Shown piece by piece: positions 1-11,078 of a stretch of 64,000 bases of DNA. This DNA is from Salvelinus alpinus. Taxonomy: Eukaryota; Chordata; Actinopteri; Salmoniformes; Salmonidae. Below the pieces are notes generated by a model, which was not told the origin of the DNA, made no database searches, and saw nothing but the letters and a program-made list of their open reading frames with translations. How positions within the stretch are numbered: position 1 is the stretch's first letter; each line of letters begins with the position of its first letter. The DNA is taken from NCBI RefSeq assembly GCF_045679555.1, contig NC_092092.1, positions 22,310,969 to 22,374,968 on the forward strand. The letters run 5' to 3'. Both the position numbers and the translations under genes were made by a program.

Positions 1-624
1 GGGCAGCGATCGGTTGAAGAGCATGCATTTAGTTTTACTTGCATTTAAGAGCAGTTGGAGGCCACGGAAGGAGAGTTGTATGGCATTGAAGCTCATCTGG
101 AGGTTAGTTAACACAGTGTCCAAAGAAGGGCCAGAGGTATACAGAATGGTGTCGTCTGCGTAGAGGTGGATCAAAGAATCACCAGCAGCGAGAGCGACAT
201 CATTGATGTATACAGAGAAGAGAGTTGGTCTGAGAATTGAACCCTGTGGCACCTCCATAGAGACAGCCAGAGGTCTGGACAACAGGCCCTCCGATTTGAC
301 ACACTGAACTCTATCAGAGAATTAGTTGGTGAACCAAGCGAGGCAATCATTTGAGAAACCAAGGCTGTTGAGTCTGCCAATAAGAATGTTGTGATTGACA
401 GAGTCGAAAGCCTAAGCCAGGTTGATGAAGACGGCTGCACAGTAATGTCTATTATCGATGGCGGTTATGATATCGTTTAGGACCTTGAGCGTGGCTGTGG
501 TGCACTGATGACCAGCTCTGAAACCAGATTGCGTAGCGGAGAAGGTACGGTGAGATTCGAAATGGTCGGTAATCTGTTTGTTGACTTGGCTTTCGAAGAC
601 CTTAGAAAGGCAGGGTAGAATATA
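1..624 (-). mobile_element. LINE-B copy 1, reverse transcriptase part (RSg-1-like LINE)
   Basis: Reading the minus strand gives reverse transcriptase fragments. The piece at 412-627 reads QVNKQITDHFESH, SATQSGFRAGH and AAVFINLA, the fingers/palm start of an APE-type LINE polymerase. Matching plus-strand words recur in LINE-B copy 3 at 13870-14298, which supports the family assignment. The reading frame is broken (INLA then a stop), so no active enzyme is made. The copy runs off the left window edge and is cut on the right by the Tc1 insertion. The RSg-1 name rests on the 3' tail of copy 3 and is tentative. Confidence 0.8.
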
Positions 625-921
625 CACTGCTCAAAAAAATCAAGGGAACACTTAAACAACACAATGTAACTCCAAGTCAATCACACTTCTGTGAAATCAA
701 ACTGTCCACTTAGGAAGCAACACTGATTGACAATACATTTCACATGCTGTTGTGCAAATGGAATAGACAAAAGGTGGAAATTATAGGCAATTAGCAAGAC
801 ACCCCCAAAAAAGGAGTGATTCTGCAGGTGGTGACCACAGACCACTTCTCAGTTCCTATGCTTCCTGGCTGATGTTTTGGTCACTTTTGAATGCTGGCGG
901 TGCTCTCACTCTAGTGGTAGC

Positions 922-1206
922 ATGAGACGGAGTCTACAACCCACACAAGTGGCTCAGGTAGTGCAGTTCATCCAGGATAGCACATCAATGCGAGCTGTGG
1001 CAAAAAGGTTTGCTGTGTCTGTCAGCGTAGTGTCCAGAGCATGGAGGCGCTACCAGGAGACAGGCCAGTACATCAGGAGACGTGGAGGAGGCCGTAGGAG
1101 GGCAACAACCCAGCAGCAGGACCGCTACCTCCGCCTTTGTGCAAGGAGGTGCACTGCCAGAGCCCTGCAAAATGACCTCCAGCAGGCCACAAATGTGCAT
1201 GTGTCA
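922..1206 (+). pseudogene. Tc1 transposase N-terminal DNA-binding domain fragment
   Basis: From the Met at 922 the frame reads [18 protein letters not shown], then [20 protein letters not shown], a typical paired-like helix-turn-helix of Tc1 transposases. An arginine-rich GRPR-like linker ([15 protein letters not shown]) and a second helical region ending [13 protein letters not shown] follow. After about codon 95 the sequence flips into antisense DNA, so only the DNA-binding half is present. No catalytic residues lie in this piece. Confidence 0.8.
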
Positions 1207-1209
1207 GCA

Positions 1210-1712
1210 TATGGTCTCACAAGGGGTCTGAGGATCTCATCTCGGTACCTAATGGCAGTCAGGCTACCTCTGGCGAGCACATGTAGGGCTGTGCGGCCCC
1301 ACAAAGAAATGCCACCCCACACCATGACTGACCCATCGCCAAACCGGTCATGCTGGAGGATGTTGCAGGCAGCAGAACGTTCTCCACGGCGTCTCCAGAC
1401 TCTGTCACGTCTGTCACATGTGCTCATGTGCTCAGTGTGAACCTGCTATCATCTGTGAAGAGCACAGGGCGCCAGTGGCGAATTTGCCAATCTTGGTGTT
1501 CTCTGGCAAATGCCAAACGTCCTGCACGGTGTTGGGCTGTAAGCACAACCCCCACCTGTGGACGTCGGGCCCTCATACCACCCTCATGGAGTCTGTTTCT
1601 GACCGTTTGAGCAGACACATGCACATTTGTGGCCTGCTGGAGGTCATTTTGCAGGGCTCTGGCAGTGCACCTCCTTGCACAAAGGCGGAGGTAGCGGTCC
1701 TGCTGCTGGGAT
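1210..1712 (-). pseudogene. Tc1 transposase middle and catalytic fragment, inverted
   Basis: Read from 1712 downward, the minus strand repeats the linker ([33 protein letters not shown]), then continues [27 protein letters not shown] and [22 protein letters not shown] carries the first catalytic aspartate of the DDE triad and VMVWGGIS is the usual central beta-strand. The frame shifts between the 1424-1624 and 1125-1427 pieces. The end carrying the last acidic residue is lost at the junction near 1210. Confidence 0.8.
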
Positions 1713-1713
1713 A

Positions 1714-2819
1714 GTGATTGCTGTGATCTTGGTTGAAAAGAGCAGATGTTTATTTGGAGGGCAAGTTGGTTAGGATGATATCTATGAGCGTGCCCGTGGT
1801 TACGGATTTGGGGTTGTACCTGGTGGGTTCATTGATAATTTGTATGAGATTGAGGATATCAAGCTTAGATTGTAGGATGGCCGGGGTGTTAAGCATGTCA
1901 CAGTTTAGGTCACCTAGCAGCACGAGCTCTGAAGATGGATGGGGGGCAATCAATTCACATATGGTGTCCAGGGCACAGCTGGGGGCAGAGGGTGGTCTAT
2001 AGCAAGCGGCAACAGTAAGAGACTTGTTTCTGGAGAGATGGATTTTTAAGAGTAGAAGTTCGAATTGTTTGGGTACAGACCTGGATAGCAGACAGAACTC
2101 TGCAGGCTATCTCTGCAGTAGATTGCAACACTGCCCCCTTTGGCAGTTCTATCTTGTCGGAAAATGTTATAGTTAGGGATGGAAATTTCAGGGTTTTTAG
2201 TGGACTTCCTAAGCCAGGATTCAGACACGGCTAGGACATCCGGGTTGGCAGAGTGTGCTAAAGCAATGAATAAAACAAACTTAGGGAGGAGGCTTCTAAT
2301 GTTAACATTCATGAAACCAAGGCTTTTACGGTTACAGAAGTTAACAAATGAGAGCAACTGGGGAGTAGGAGTGGAGCTAGGCACTGCAGGGCCTGGATTA
2401 ACTTCTACATCACCAGAGGAACAGAGAAGGAGTAGGATGAGGGTACGGCTAAAGGCTATCAGGACTGGTCGTTTAGTGCGTTCAGAGCAGAGAGTAAAAG
2501 GAGCAGGTTTCTGGCCGTGAGAGAATAAATTCAAGGTATAATGTACAGACAGATGTATGGTAGGATGTGAGTACATTGGAGGTAAACCTAGGCATTGAGT
2601 AATGATGAGAGAGATATTGTCTCTAGAGACGTTTAAACCAGGTGATGTCACTGCATATGTGGGAGGTGGAACTAAATGGTAGGTTAAGGCATATTGAGCA
2701 GGGCTGGAGGCTCTACAGTGAAATAAGACAATAATCACTAACCAAGAAAGTAATGGACAAGGCATATTGATATTAGGGAGAGGCATGAGTAGCTGGGTGA
2801 TCAATAGGGGTGTGAAATT
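1714..2819 (-). pseudogene. LINE-B copy 1, N-terminal and APE endonuclease part
   Basis: The minus strand encodes a 252-residue open frame (2804 down to 2046) followed in another frame by LLGDLNCDML and [14 protein letters not shown] (1953-1750). FMNVNIRSLLPK, DVLAVSESWL and GGSVAIYC are words of the apurinic endonuclease domain of non-LTR retrotransposons, and LLGDLNCD holds the catalytic Asp/Asn pair. The frame breaks near 2046. The N-terminal third is hydrophobic and has a 2A-like motif before the endonuclease. The 5' limit near 2819 is where recognisable coding ends and is approximate. Confidence 0.8.
2388..2414 (-). other. 2A-like ribosome-skipping motif in LINE-B
   Basis: Residues 131-139 of the minus-strand frame read GDVEVNPGP, preceded by the hydrophobic stretch LILLLLCSS. 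This fits the 2A consensus D-V/I-E-x-N-P-G-P. 2A motifs in N-terminal positions are known from several APE-type LINEs, where they separate the N-terminal peptide from the endonuclease/polymerase. Function in this copy is inferred, and the copy is dead. Confidence 0.75.
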
Positions 2820-3619
2820 AATGTAGGAGAATATAACACATTAGATCTGGTAAAACATAATACAAACAAAAAACATGCTTTTTCAATTTTTTGTTGTTCC
2901 ATCATGTTTGAAATGCAAGATAAAGGCTATAATATAATATTGGAGGTTAGAGGCAATTTAGATTTTGGCCACTAGATGGCAGCAGTGTGTGTGCAAAGCT
3001 TCAGATTGATCCAGTGAAGCGTTCTAAATGTGCTGAATTGGTCAATTGATACATTTTCAAGTACATAGCTATAGAGAACATACAAAAATGATATGGTAAT
3101 ACAAAATGTAAGTTTACACACTCCCAGGAATGTCACACAATGGATCGCTAGCTTATACACTAACTTTCACACATCTAGATGGCGGGGTGGGTGTGGAGCC
3201 ATAGACAGCAGGGGTTCAAACTGTAGAACCCAATTCCTACATTTCAATATAAAAATTGATTTTATCAAACAAAACAATGCTACATTTTATCTCTGGGATC
3301 CTCAGGATGACAAATCAGAACAAGATTACTACATGTAAGTACATTATTTACCTTCAGAGGTGAATGTATCAAACCAGTTGCCACAATAAAGGTTTTTGGT
3401 TGTTTTGCACTCTCTTCAAACAATAGCATGGTATTTTTTTATTGTCATAGCTACTGTAAATTGGACAGTGCAGGTAGATTAAGAAGAATTTAAGCTTTTT
3501 GCCCATATAAGACATGTCTATGTCCTGGGAAATGTTCTTGTTACTTTCAACGTCATGCTAATCACATTAGCGCATGTTAGCTCAACCGTCCCGGTATAGG
3601 GACACCGATTCCGTAGAGA
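2820..3619. repeat. Salmonid-type interspersed repeat ending at a TTAA
   Basis: The stretch has no coding capacity. Its right part (CTGGGATCCTCAGGATGACA onwards, to CCGTAGAGA) resembles a common salmonid interspersed repeat. It ends at TTAA (3620-3623), immediately followed by the conserved 3' tail of a salmonid SINE, so it looks inserted into that tail. The left boundary is not resolved, and the part before about 3100 may be a different sequence. Confidence 0.5.
2969..2983 (+). promoter_or_regulatory. CTCF-like core motif
   Basis: CCACTAGATGGCAGC fits the CTCF core consensus CCASYAGRKGGCR base for base. It lies about 1.8 kb upstream of the DESI2 start, in repeat-like DNA. Binding is not shown, and a 13-base match can occur by chance. 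Confidence 0.35.
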
Positions 3620-3623
3620 TTAA

Positions 3624-3660
3624 CTGACTTGCAAAGTTAAATAAAGGTTAACAAAAATAA
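3624..3660 (+). repeat. SINE 3' tail remnant
   Basis: CTGACTTGCAAAGTTAAATAAAGGTTAAC is the tail shared by HpaI-type SINEs in this window (compare 19270-19300). Only the tail is left, and the tRNA-like body is not seen on the other side of the TTAA-flanked repeat. Confidence 0.6.
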
Positions 3661-3661
3661 A

Positions 3662-3982
3662 CGAACACAGTGGCCTCCATCATTCTTAAATGGAAGAAGT
3701 TTTGAAACACCAAGACTTTTCCTAGAGCTGGCCGCCCGGCCAAATTGAGCAATCGGGGGAGAAGGGCCTTGGTCAGGGAGGTGACCAAGAACCTGATGGT
3801 TACTCTGACTGAGCTCTAGAGTTCCTCTGTAGAGATGGGAGAACCTTCCAGAAGGATAACCATCTCTGCAGCACTCCACCAATCACGCCTTTATGGTTGA
3901 GTGGCCAGAAGGAAGCCACTCCCCAGTAAAAGGCACATGACAGCTCGCTTGGAGTTTGCCAAAAGACACCTAAAGACTGATG
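3662..3982 (+). pseudogene. Tc1-family transposase fragment
   Basis: The plus strand encodes VTLTELQSSSVEMGEPS, ISAALHQS and KRHMTARLEFAKRHLKT, which I recognise as the linker before the catalytic core of another Tc1 subfamily (sequence GCACTCCACCAATCA, CACATGACAGC). The DNA-binding end and the catalytic DDE part are both missing and there is an in-frame stop (LYG then TAG-type break). No terminal repeats are visible. Confidence 0.6.
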
Positions 3983-4756
3983 TTTAAGAACCAATCCTAA
4001 AAGTAATGTTGAACTTTTTGTATCTTTATTTCTTGGTATATGAGTACTCTTTAAAATAATTGATAATAAACCAAGGAGAATATAAACCAAGGCTGGGTAG
4101 TTATGTCTAACCTTCAATTTTCATGACGATTTTGCTAGATTGGCTGGATCATTTAAAGCAATAGCTATTTGACAAAATTTCTGAGGCTTCATAAAATGTT
4201 GTATTTAGAAATGTTAGGTTGAGTAATGGATAGCCGATCCTGTCAATCTCATCAGCGATTTCCAGGTTGACTAAACGACTGTCGATGTATCGTTCGAAAC
4301 AGCACAACAGTGGCCATCCGTTACCTGAGAATATAGTCGATTTTCATTTGGATATTTTTGTGGGGGGAAAAAATTATACTTGGAAAGTAGTATACATGAT
4401 TTGGGTTTATTAGAAGAAATGTCATTTTGGTGTTTGAATGGCAATTTCACGCAGAAAATATTCACTTTCGTTAACGACTCCCTTTCATCGCGAACTGTCT
4501 CCAGTAGCTAGCCTGCCAGCTAGCCGACTGCCGTGCACAGCTGTTTGCTTATGGAGAAAATTGGACAAAGCTTTCGGATGCGGGGCTCTTGTGGTGAACT
4601 GAATGTTTAATTTGCCTGTTAGTACGATTAACTAAGTCAAGTAGTTAGCAAGCTAACTAGAGAAAAAAAGATTACTAGTTAACTAGAAGAGGGTGTGTGG
4701 CTCGAAGCAAACTGGCGAAAGTGCACCAGGATCCGAAGAAATTCCTGATGCCAGTG
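3983..4756 (+). promoter_or_regulatory. DESI2 upstream region and 5'UTR
   Basis: About 770 bases without repeats that I recognise lead into the first DESI2 exon. GC content and CpG frequency rise in the last 250 bases (CGCGAACTG, GCCGACTGCCG, GGATGCGGGG), as near a housekeeping promoter. I see no clear TATA box, and the transcription start cannot be placed from sequence. Confidence 0.35.
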
Positions 4757-4795
4757 ATGGCAAACGAGCCGATAATTTTGAACGTCTATGATATG
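4757..4795 (+). CDS. desi2: DESI2 coding exon 1
   Basis: Encodes MANEPIILNVYDM, the first beta-strand of the PPPDE fold, and ends in phase 0 at a GTAAGT donor (4796). An in-frame ATG lies three codons upstream (4748) and would add MPV. I prefer 4757 because it has a purine at -3 and G at +4, while the upstream ATG has C at -3 and C at +4. The family also usually starts near this point. Confidence 0.9.
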
Positions 4796-7700
4796 GTAAG
4801 TTGTGTGTAGGTAAAGGTATAATTTTCATTAACTGCATACGGTACATTTAAGAACACACTTACCAGAATACACTAACTCGCAGCTATTACTAACTCGGTA
4901 ACGTTATTTAATTGGCGAGCTAAGTTGGCTATAAAGTGAGCTAGCTCTCCAGCTAGCTAACAAGATTCGTGTCTGAAACTGAGGATGTATGGAGCATTGG
5001 AAGATCCCCGAACTATGGCTGCTGTATGGCTATGGAAATGTTAACCCCCAAACTAACGGTTTAGTTAGGCTGCCAGCCAGGATCAGGATGTTTGTCCCTG
5101 GGGCATCTGTTTTGTTAATTTGTCTAAATCAAAATTTGCCGTCGGTTGGAAACCAGATTTTTGGACTCAACATCTTCCAAATTAGTTTACTAACGTTACT
5201 AAGAGTGACCAAAATGTTTAAAAAGTATATTTATGTACTTTACTACTTTATATATAATTACCTGTCTGATTGAAAACACATGTATACAAATGACAGACAT
5301 TGAATAATGTATCATGAAGTTGGCTTGTTATCCTGTGAATGAACAATTTAAGTTGAATGTCCATATTAGGAGCTGTGCGAGATGAGTGTGTTTCTCTACA
5401 AATCTGCTGCTGACTGACCCTGATTAGCCTAGGCCCTGTTAAGCAGACTATGGGTAAAACATTACCCACAGTGTAGCAACAAAAAAGTATTTGAATTTGA
5501 GGTCTACCCCAATGTGGTCCGGTGTTTAAATGTATTAAGCCACAACATTCTAATAGCTGTAGTTGTCTGTTTGATTTCATGACAGGAATATGTAAATACA
5601 GTTCAATACTGTCTAAAGGATACCAAATTATTATTAGTAAAATATTTGCCCAGTAATTCTCTTAAACGGTCTGTCAGAACGTTGATGTGAATGATCTTTA
5701 CACCTCACAATGCTCATCCTTAAGCAATTGAATCGGGACTTGGTTATTATAGTATCTCCTGTTTTAAGGAGCAGACTACTATTGGAAGAGTGCAGAGGTC
5801 TTCAGAACAATAAAGTAATTAATAAATAAAAGCTCCTTATGTCAATGACCAATGCTTTTGGAGTGTCACCTCTTTCCTCCCAGTCTAACTCAATAGCTCC
5901 CGTGTTCTAGGTTCCATAGCTCTGGTTTGCTGGAAAGGTTCTATTTCAGACTTCACCAGTCCTGTTTAACCTTTCAGCTGACCCAAAGTACTGGACACTC
6001 AGTTTGCCTGTCAAGCTTATCCAAGCATGGTGCTTGTTAGATTGGTAAGTTGCATTCTGGCTTGAGTATCATAGCTGTGGATGACAACCAAGTGGAAAAA
6101 ATGTAGGCTATTAATGGGTGTTTTGGAACTTTAATAATTTATGTTTGCTGGTGTTTGTGTCTTGTTTCAATGGTGGATTTATGTTGCTGTGTGACATTTC
6201 TTGTTAACCTTGTCTCTCAGTCTTGATGTCTGCACATTGACTCAAGTGAATGGATTTACCATGCTTTTAAAATAGGCTGACTGAATGTGGTGTTTTAGAT
6301 GGCTGCTGCTTGACACCACCTGTCCTGTTGTTGATGAGATGTAAACTGACACTGAATGAGTTTGGCACAGGACTGTCTAAGTGGCCAAGTTAGTCTTGTA
6401 TGCATAGGCTGGTTCAGCTTATCCTACAGTTTTATAGTTGTACAGTATTTGCATTAAATGTCCTCTGATCTATTTAGAGGATCTTTTAGTGTTGATTCCC
6501 TTTTGTATGATAGCCTATATCACTCACTTGCACTAACAGTAATGGGCTTTATGGCTATAGTTTAAAGATTAGGTTCACCACATTGAAACGTAGCCTAAAG
6601 GGCTCTATTCAATCTTTATCACTGAATTTAAATGTAATTTCTGATTTAGCTGACATCTGCAGCATTTACTGTGAATACAGTCTCCCCTAACGTGGGAACT
6701 TTGCCTCTATTTTAATCATGCTGTAAAGCTGAATGTCTGTGTTACGGATTGAATAGAACCCCAAATATTTTCTCTTCAAATTGGACATGTAAAAAAAGAC
6801 TGAGCCTTTTCATATTTGGCTTTGCTTGTGTTTGCCACAAGGTACAGGCTCCATAAGTTATTAGCTCTATTTTATTGGATCTTGCTCATAGAGGCTGCTG
6901 ATGGAATGCCTGTCTTTGTGTGTGCACATTGTCAGCACTGCCAGGGGTGAGGCCTACAAATCTGTCATGCTAGCCACAGAAGGCATGGTAAGAGGTCTTC
7001 TCTCTCCCGCATGGTTGGCCATTAGCCATCTCTGGACAGTGACAGCATCTCTTCTTTCACATGACTGGCTGGACATTGTCATACCTCCTCCAAGCACAGT
7101 CGCCTAGCCAGCTGAGGGCTATGTTGGACCATTATGTTGGACCAAAATTCTACTGTCTGTTCTTCTGATTAGTTTTCAGTTTATTAAGCCTCCTTTTTCA
7201 TTCACTATTTGCCAATTAAAGATCTGTAGCCTACTTGAGCATCTTGTATACCCATCCTGCTGTATCCACATTCCACACCCTTTATTAGCTCATTGACATT
7301 GGCCTGACTGAACCTTGGACACAGCAAATGTGGTAACCTTAGTGGGGGTAGGTAGCCTGCAGACATCTAATGGTATTGATTTCACTTGCTCAGTAAGTGA
7401 GCTAGCCTTGTTAGTACTCAGTAGTAGCCTACCTCATTATGAGTTTCTTGGAACTCACCGGATTCAAAATGTTCCACCATTGTGAGGCTCCTTCCGCTAT
7501 GAGGCAGACATACAATAGGAGCAAGTCGAGAAAATTACAAAGGTAATTTGGATAGATTTTATTTTTTGGGGGTGGGCGAGTTGAGGTAGGTTGTGATTAT
7601 CATGAGCTCATTTAGACCTGATTTTATATAGGCTATTGCCATATAGCCTGTTGGTTTATTTTGTGATCTGGAAGGAGAAGCGAAAAGGCAATGTTATTTA

Positions 7701-9757
7701 GGAGCTGTGACAGAAATGTTTAAGCTAACGAGCCAACATAAAGTTCAGGAGAATCCCAGACGTGATTCAGTGTTGAAACCAAGAGTTCTCTTTAAAGTAG
7801 GCTGTAATAAAGCCATCTCCAGCAGATGATAGCCACCCTAATCTCAGAAGGAAAATCTTGCTTAATTTGTTCAGCTGCATGATTTACTTCTGGGTCTATA
7901 CGTGTTAGAAATTGAAGGTTCCGGCGTTTGGGAAGTCTCCACCGTCACAAAAGGAAACTCGGCCTTCGACCCAATCCTGATACGTCCATATAAACAGTGA
8001 CCCATTCAGTTTCGGCAGATTCTTCGGTCTATATGCAGGAGCTGCCCACGGGAGATTTATTGCCACCTTAACCCAACATCCTATGGGAAATAAGTGCACT
8101 CTCAAAGCAACAAACCCCTCTGTCCTTCAATCAAATAACAGTGGCGGTACATGTACGTTTAGGAAATGAACAGGAGAGACCTCAACCTACATTATCACAT
8201 CAAGCCAGTGTCTGGATGCCTGATGCCTCTCCACCCTTGTGATTCATCTCACCCCACTCTATCCATATTGCCTTTCCCTTTCACAGAGAAACCAAGCCAG
8301 GGAGGTATATCTCAATCAGATCTGGGGAAAGCCCAGGGCTTGTTTGACTAGGAGCAGCATGTCAGCTGTTAAATATTTGCAGATTGGGGTTGTTGTGCTC
8401 TCCTTTCTCTGCTTTAGATCTATCTGACAGGAGTCTCATTGCTCCTGCAGGCTCCCATCAGGAGGAAAGCAGCAGCACAGGGGAAAAAAGGGCTTTTCAT
8501 GTGTCCTGAGGGGGATGAGCTCCTACATCCTAGTCCTAATGGAATCAGGCTCTGTTTTTCCTTCAATGGCTGCTGCAGAAATGAGCCATTGAGGGGAATC
8601 TGTCTTTCCTTTGTCTCATTGATGCTTTTTAATTCATGCATGCATTGTAAGCATACGTTACATTATCCATGGACTATGGATGACACATTTTCATAATCAA
8701 GAGAAATTGCATTGCTACTGAGCATTAAGTAGCTCTCTCGCAGCTTTAGTCTGGTGTTTTTCTTCCCTCCCCTCTTACAGTTTTCACACAGATCATTTCA
8801 TGACCAACACAATACTGAGAGGTTGTTGTTGTGTGACTCAGACTGATGGTTAAGACACTGATGCTGTTTTAAGATAGGCTCGCTCGATGATTCATTCATT
8901 GACTCCCCCAATTAGTGTACAGTGGTTGATCGAATAAAGAGCGATGAAACTCCAGTGCATATAATTTCTCCTGCATAACTGGATTTCCCTTGGAGAGCTG
9001 AGTGTTTTTGCAACCTTGGTTAATTAGGAAATTATACTGTGCGCCACCTGTTCGTGGTGATACCATTTGCCTTGTCAAGATGAACTGGTATTAGGATTAG
9101 CCGAGGAGAGAGCATTCACACGGCCCATTTTTTGCGTTGCAGTGTCTCAAATTCTGGAAACGTGTTCAAATCACATGCCGGATACTCACAGGGGTTGTCT
9201 GGCTGATATGGGTTGACTTGGGATCTTTTTTCCCCCATTAGCCAGCCATCATGTATTGAATAAAAAAAGTCAAATAGGCTTGCGATTTGTTTTTGATAGG
9301 AAATCTCCCTGCCTGCTTAATGATAGCGGCTTCAGCCAGACTAGTTTATTCAGCGTTGGGAGTCTGAGGACCTTTCCCCTGGATAGACAGAGCTCTCCAG
9401 CTCCACTTAGAATCACATTAGAACAGTGCCAGACAGGCCTGCTCATAATCACAGAGCTGGGAGGCCAACCTCTCTCTGCACTTTGAAGGATGCCTTTAAT
9501 AAGCTTTAAAGTAATTGGGGTCAGAGGGATTCAAAGCTGAGGAGGAGAAGGTGTTAGTGTAGTGTGTACGCCCTCAGCTGTAGTAACCGCTTCTGTTTTG
9601 CGTTTTTCCCTTCTAGGTGTTGCTGCATATGAAAGCGTCTGTGCTATTTTAGTCTATTTGCAATGCTATGGTCTGTACTTGGAAGTCTGAGTGATACAAT
9701 TATAGCCATCTAATGTTTCCCCCCCCCCCCCAAAGTATTCCTGTAAAGAGATGACTG
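4796..9757 (+). other. DESI2 intron 1, repeat-poor first 5 kb
   Basis: I recognise no transposon or gene here. The sequence is AT-rich with short open frames only. A 66-codon minus-strand frame (7905-8105) lies in a more GC- and CpG-rich patch and is discussed as a finding. A run of 13 C lies at 9719-9731. Confidence 0.5.
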
Positions 9758-9905
9758 TGCCCACGTACATTGACTCTGTACCGGTACCCCCTGTATATAG
9801 CCTCGCTACTGTTATTTTATTGCTGCTCTTTAATTATTATCATTTATTTTTTTGCTCTTAACTGCATTGTTGGTAAAGGGCTTGAAAGTAATACAAATAA
9901 ATGTA
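9758..9905 (+). repeat. LINE-D 3' end fragment
   Basis: CATTGACTCTGTACCGGTACC, TATATAGCCTCG and the ATTATTTTATTGCTGCTC stretch are the reverse of the 3' untranslated end of LINE-D seen at 35882-36080 (GAGGCTATATACAGGAGGTACCGGTACTG). Only about 150 bases remain, with no coding part. Confidence 0.6.
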
Positions 9906-10489
9906 TTTCACCTTTATTTAACCATGTAGGCTAGTTGAGAACAAGTTCTCATTTACAACTGCGACCTAGCCAAGATAAATCAAAGCAGTGTGACAAAAAC
10001 AACAACAGAGTTACACATGGGATAAACAAACGTATAGTCAATAACACAATAGAAAAATGTATATACAGTGTGTGCAAATGTAGAAAGGCAATAAATAGGC
10101 CATAGTGGTGAAATAATTACAATTTAGCATTACAACTGGGGTGATAGATGTGGAGATGATGATGTGCAAGTAGAGATACTAGGGTGCAAAAGAGCAAAAA
10201 AATAACTATGGAGATGAGGTAGTTGGGTGGGCTATTTACAGATGGGCTGTGTACAAGTGCAGTGATCGGTAAGCTGCTCTGACAGCTGATGCTTATAGTT
10301 ATAGTGAGGGAGATGTAAGTCTCCAGCTTCAGTGACTTTTGCAATTCGTTCCAGTCATTGGCAGCAGAGAACTGGAAGGAAAGCAGGTGGTGGCTTTGGG
10401 GATGACCAGAGAAATATACCTGATGGTGCGCGTGCTACAGGTGGGTGTTGCTGTGGTGACCAGTGAGCTGAGATAAGGCATATACCTAG
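9899..10489 (-). mobile_element. LINE-B copy 2, 3' end
   Basis: The minus strand repeats the last part of LINE-B copy 3: the tail AATGAGAACTTGTTCTCAAC, the spacer before it, and the polymerase C-terminus (FPSSSLLPMTGTNCKSH in one frame, the same DNA as 14920-14960). It is cut at 10490 by a hAT-like element. Frames are disrupted. Confidence 0.75.
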
Positions 10490-11078
10490 TAGAGGTCGAC
10501 CGATTATGATTTTTCAACGCCGATACTGATTTATTGGAGGACCAAAAAAAGCCGATACCAATTAATCGTCCGATTTTTTTTTAAAATTTTTAATTTATTA
10601 TATTTATTTATTTGTAATAATGACAATTACAACAATACTGAATGAACACTTATTTTAACTTAATATAATACATCAATAAAATCAATTTAGCCTCAAATAA
10701 ATAATGAAACATGTTCAATTTGGTTTAAATACGGCAAAAACTAAGTGTTGGAGTAGAAAGTAAAAGTGCAATATGTGCCATGTAAAAAAGCTAACGTTTT
10801 TAAGTTCCTTGCTCAGAACATGAGAACATATGAAAGCTGGTGGTTCCTTTTAACATGAGTCTTCAATATTTCCAGGTAAGAAGTTTTAGGTTGTAGTTAT
10901 TATAGGAATTATAGAACTATTTCTCTCTCTACCATTTGTATTTCATATACCTTTGACTATTGGATGTTCGTATAGGCACTTTAGTATTGCCAGTGTAACA
11001 GTATAGCTTCCCTCCCTCTTCTCGCTCCTACCTTAGCAGCCACCCTCGAAGCAGCGTTACCCATGCAGAGCAAAAAAA
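10490..11078 (+). mobile_element. hAT-like element copy 1, 3'-truncated
   Basis: Starts TAGAGGTCGACCGATTATG, the same end as the complete copies at 17439 and 41297. The internal sequence (CATGTTCAATTTGGTTTAAAT, CTTCAATATTTCCAGGTAAG, CCACCCTCGAAGCAGCG) matches them too. It is broken at about 11078, where LINE-A sequence begins, so the second terminal repeat and target duplication are missing. Confidence 0.75.

Larger units (their letters stand above)
625..1713. mobile_element. Rearranged Tc1-family transposon (head-to-head chimera)
   Basis: The left end reads CACTGCTCAAAAAAAT directly after a TA dinucleotide, as expected for a Tc1/mariner end. The left part encodes the transposase N-terminus on the plus strand; the right part encodes a middle and catalytic part on the minus strand. 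The two halves share about 95-100 bp as inverted arms (about 1111-1209 and 1613-1712). It sits inside LINE-B copy 1, and the LINE segment between its endonuclease and polymerase parts is missing here. The right terminal repeat is absent. Confidence 0.8.
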
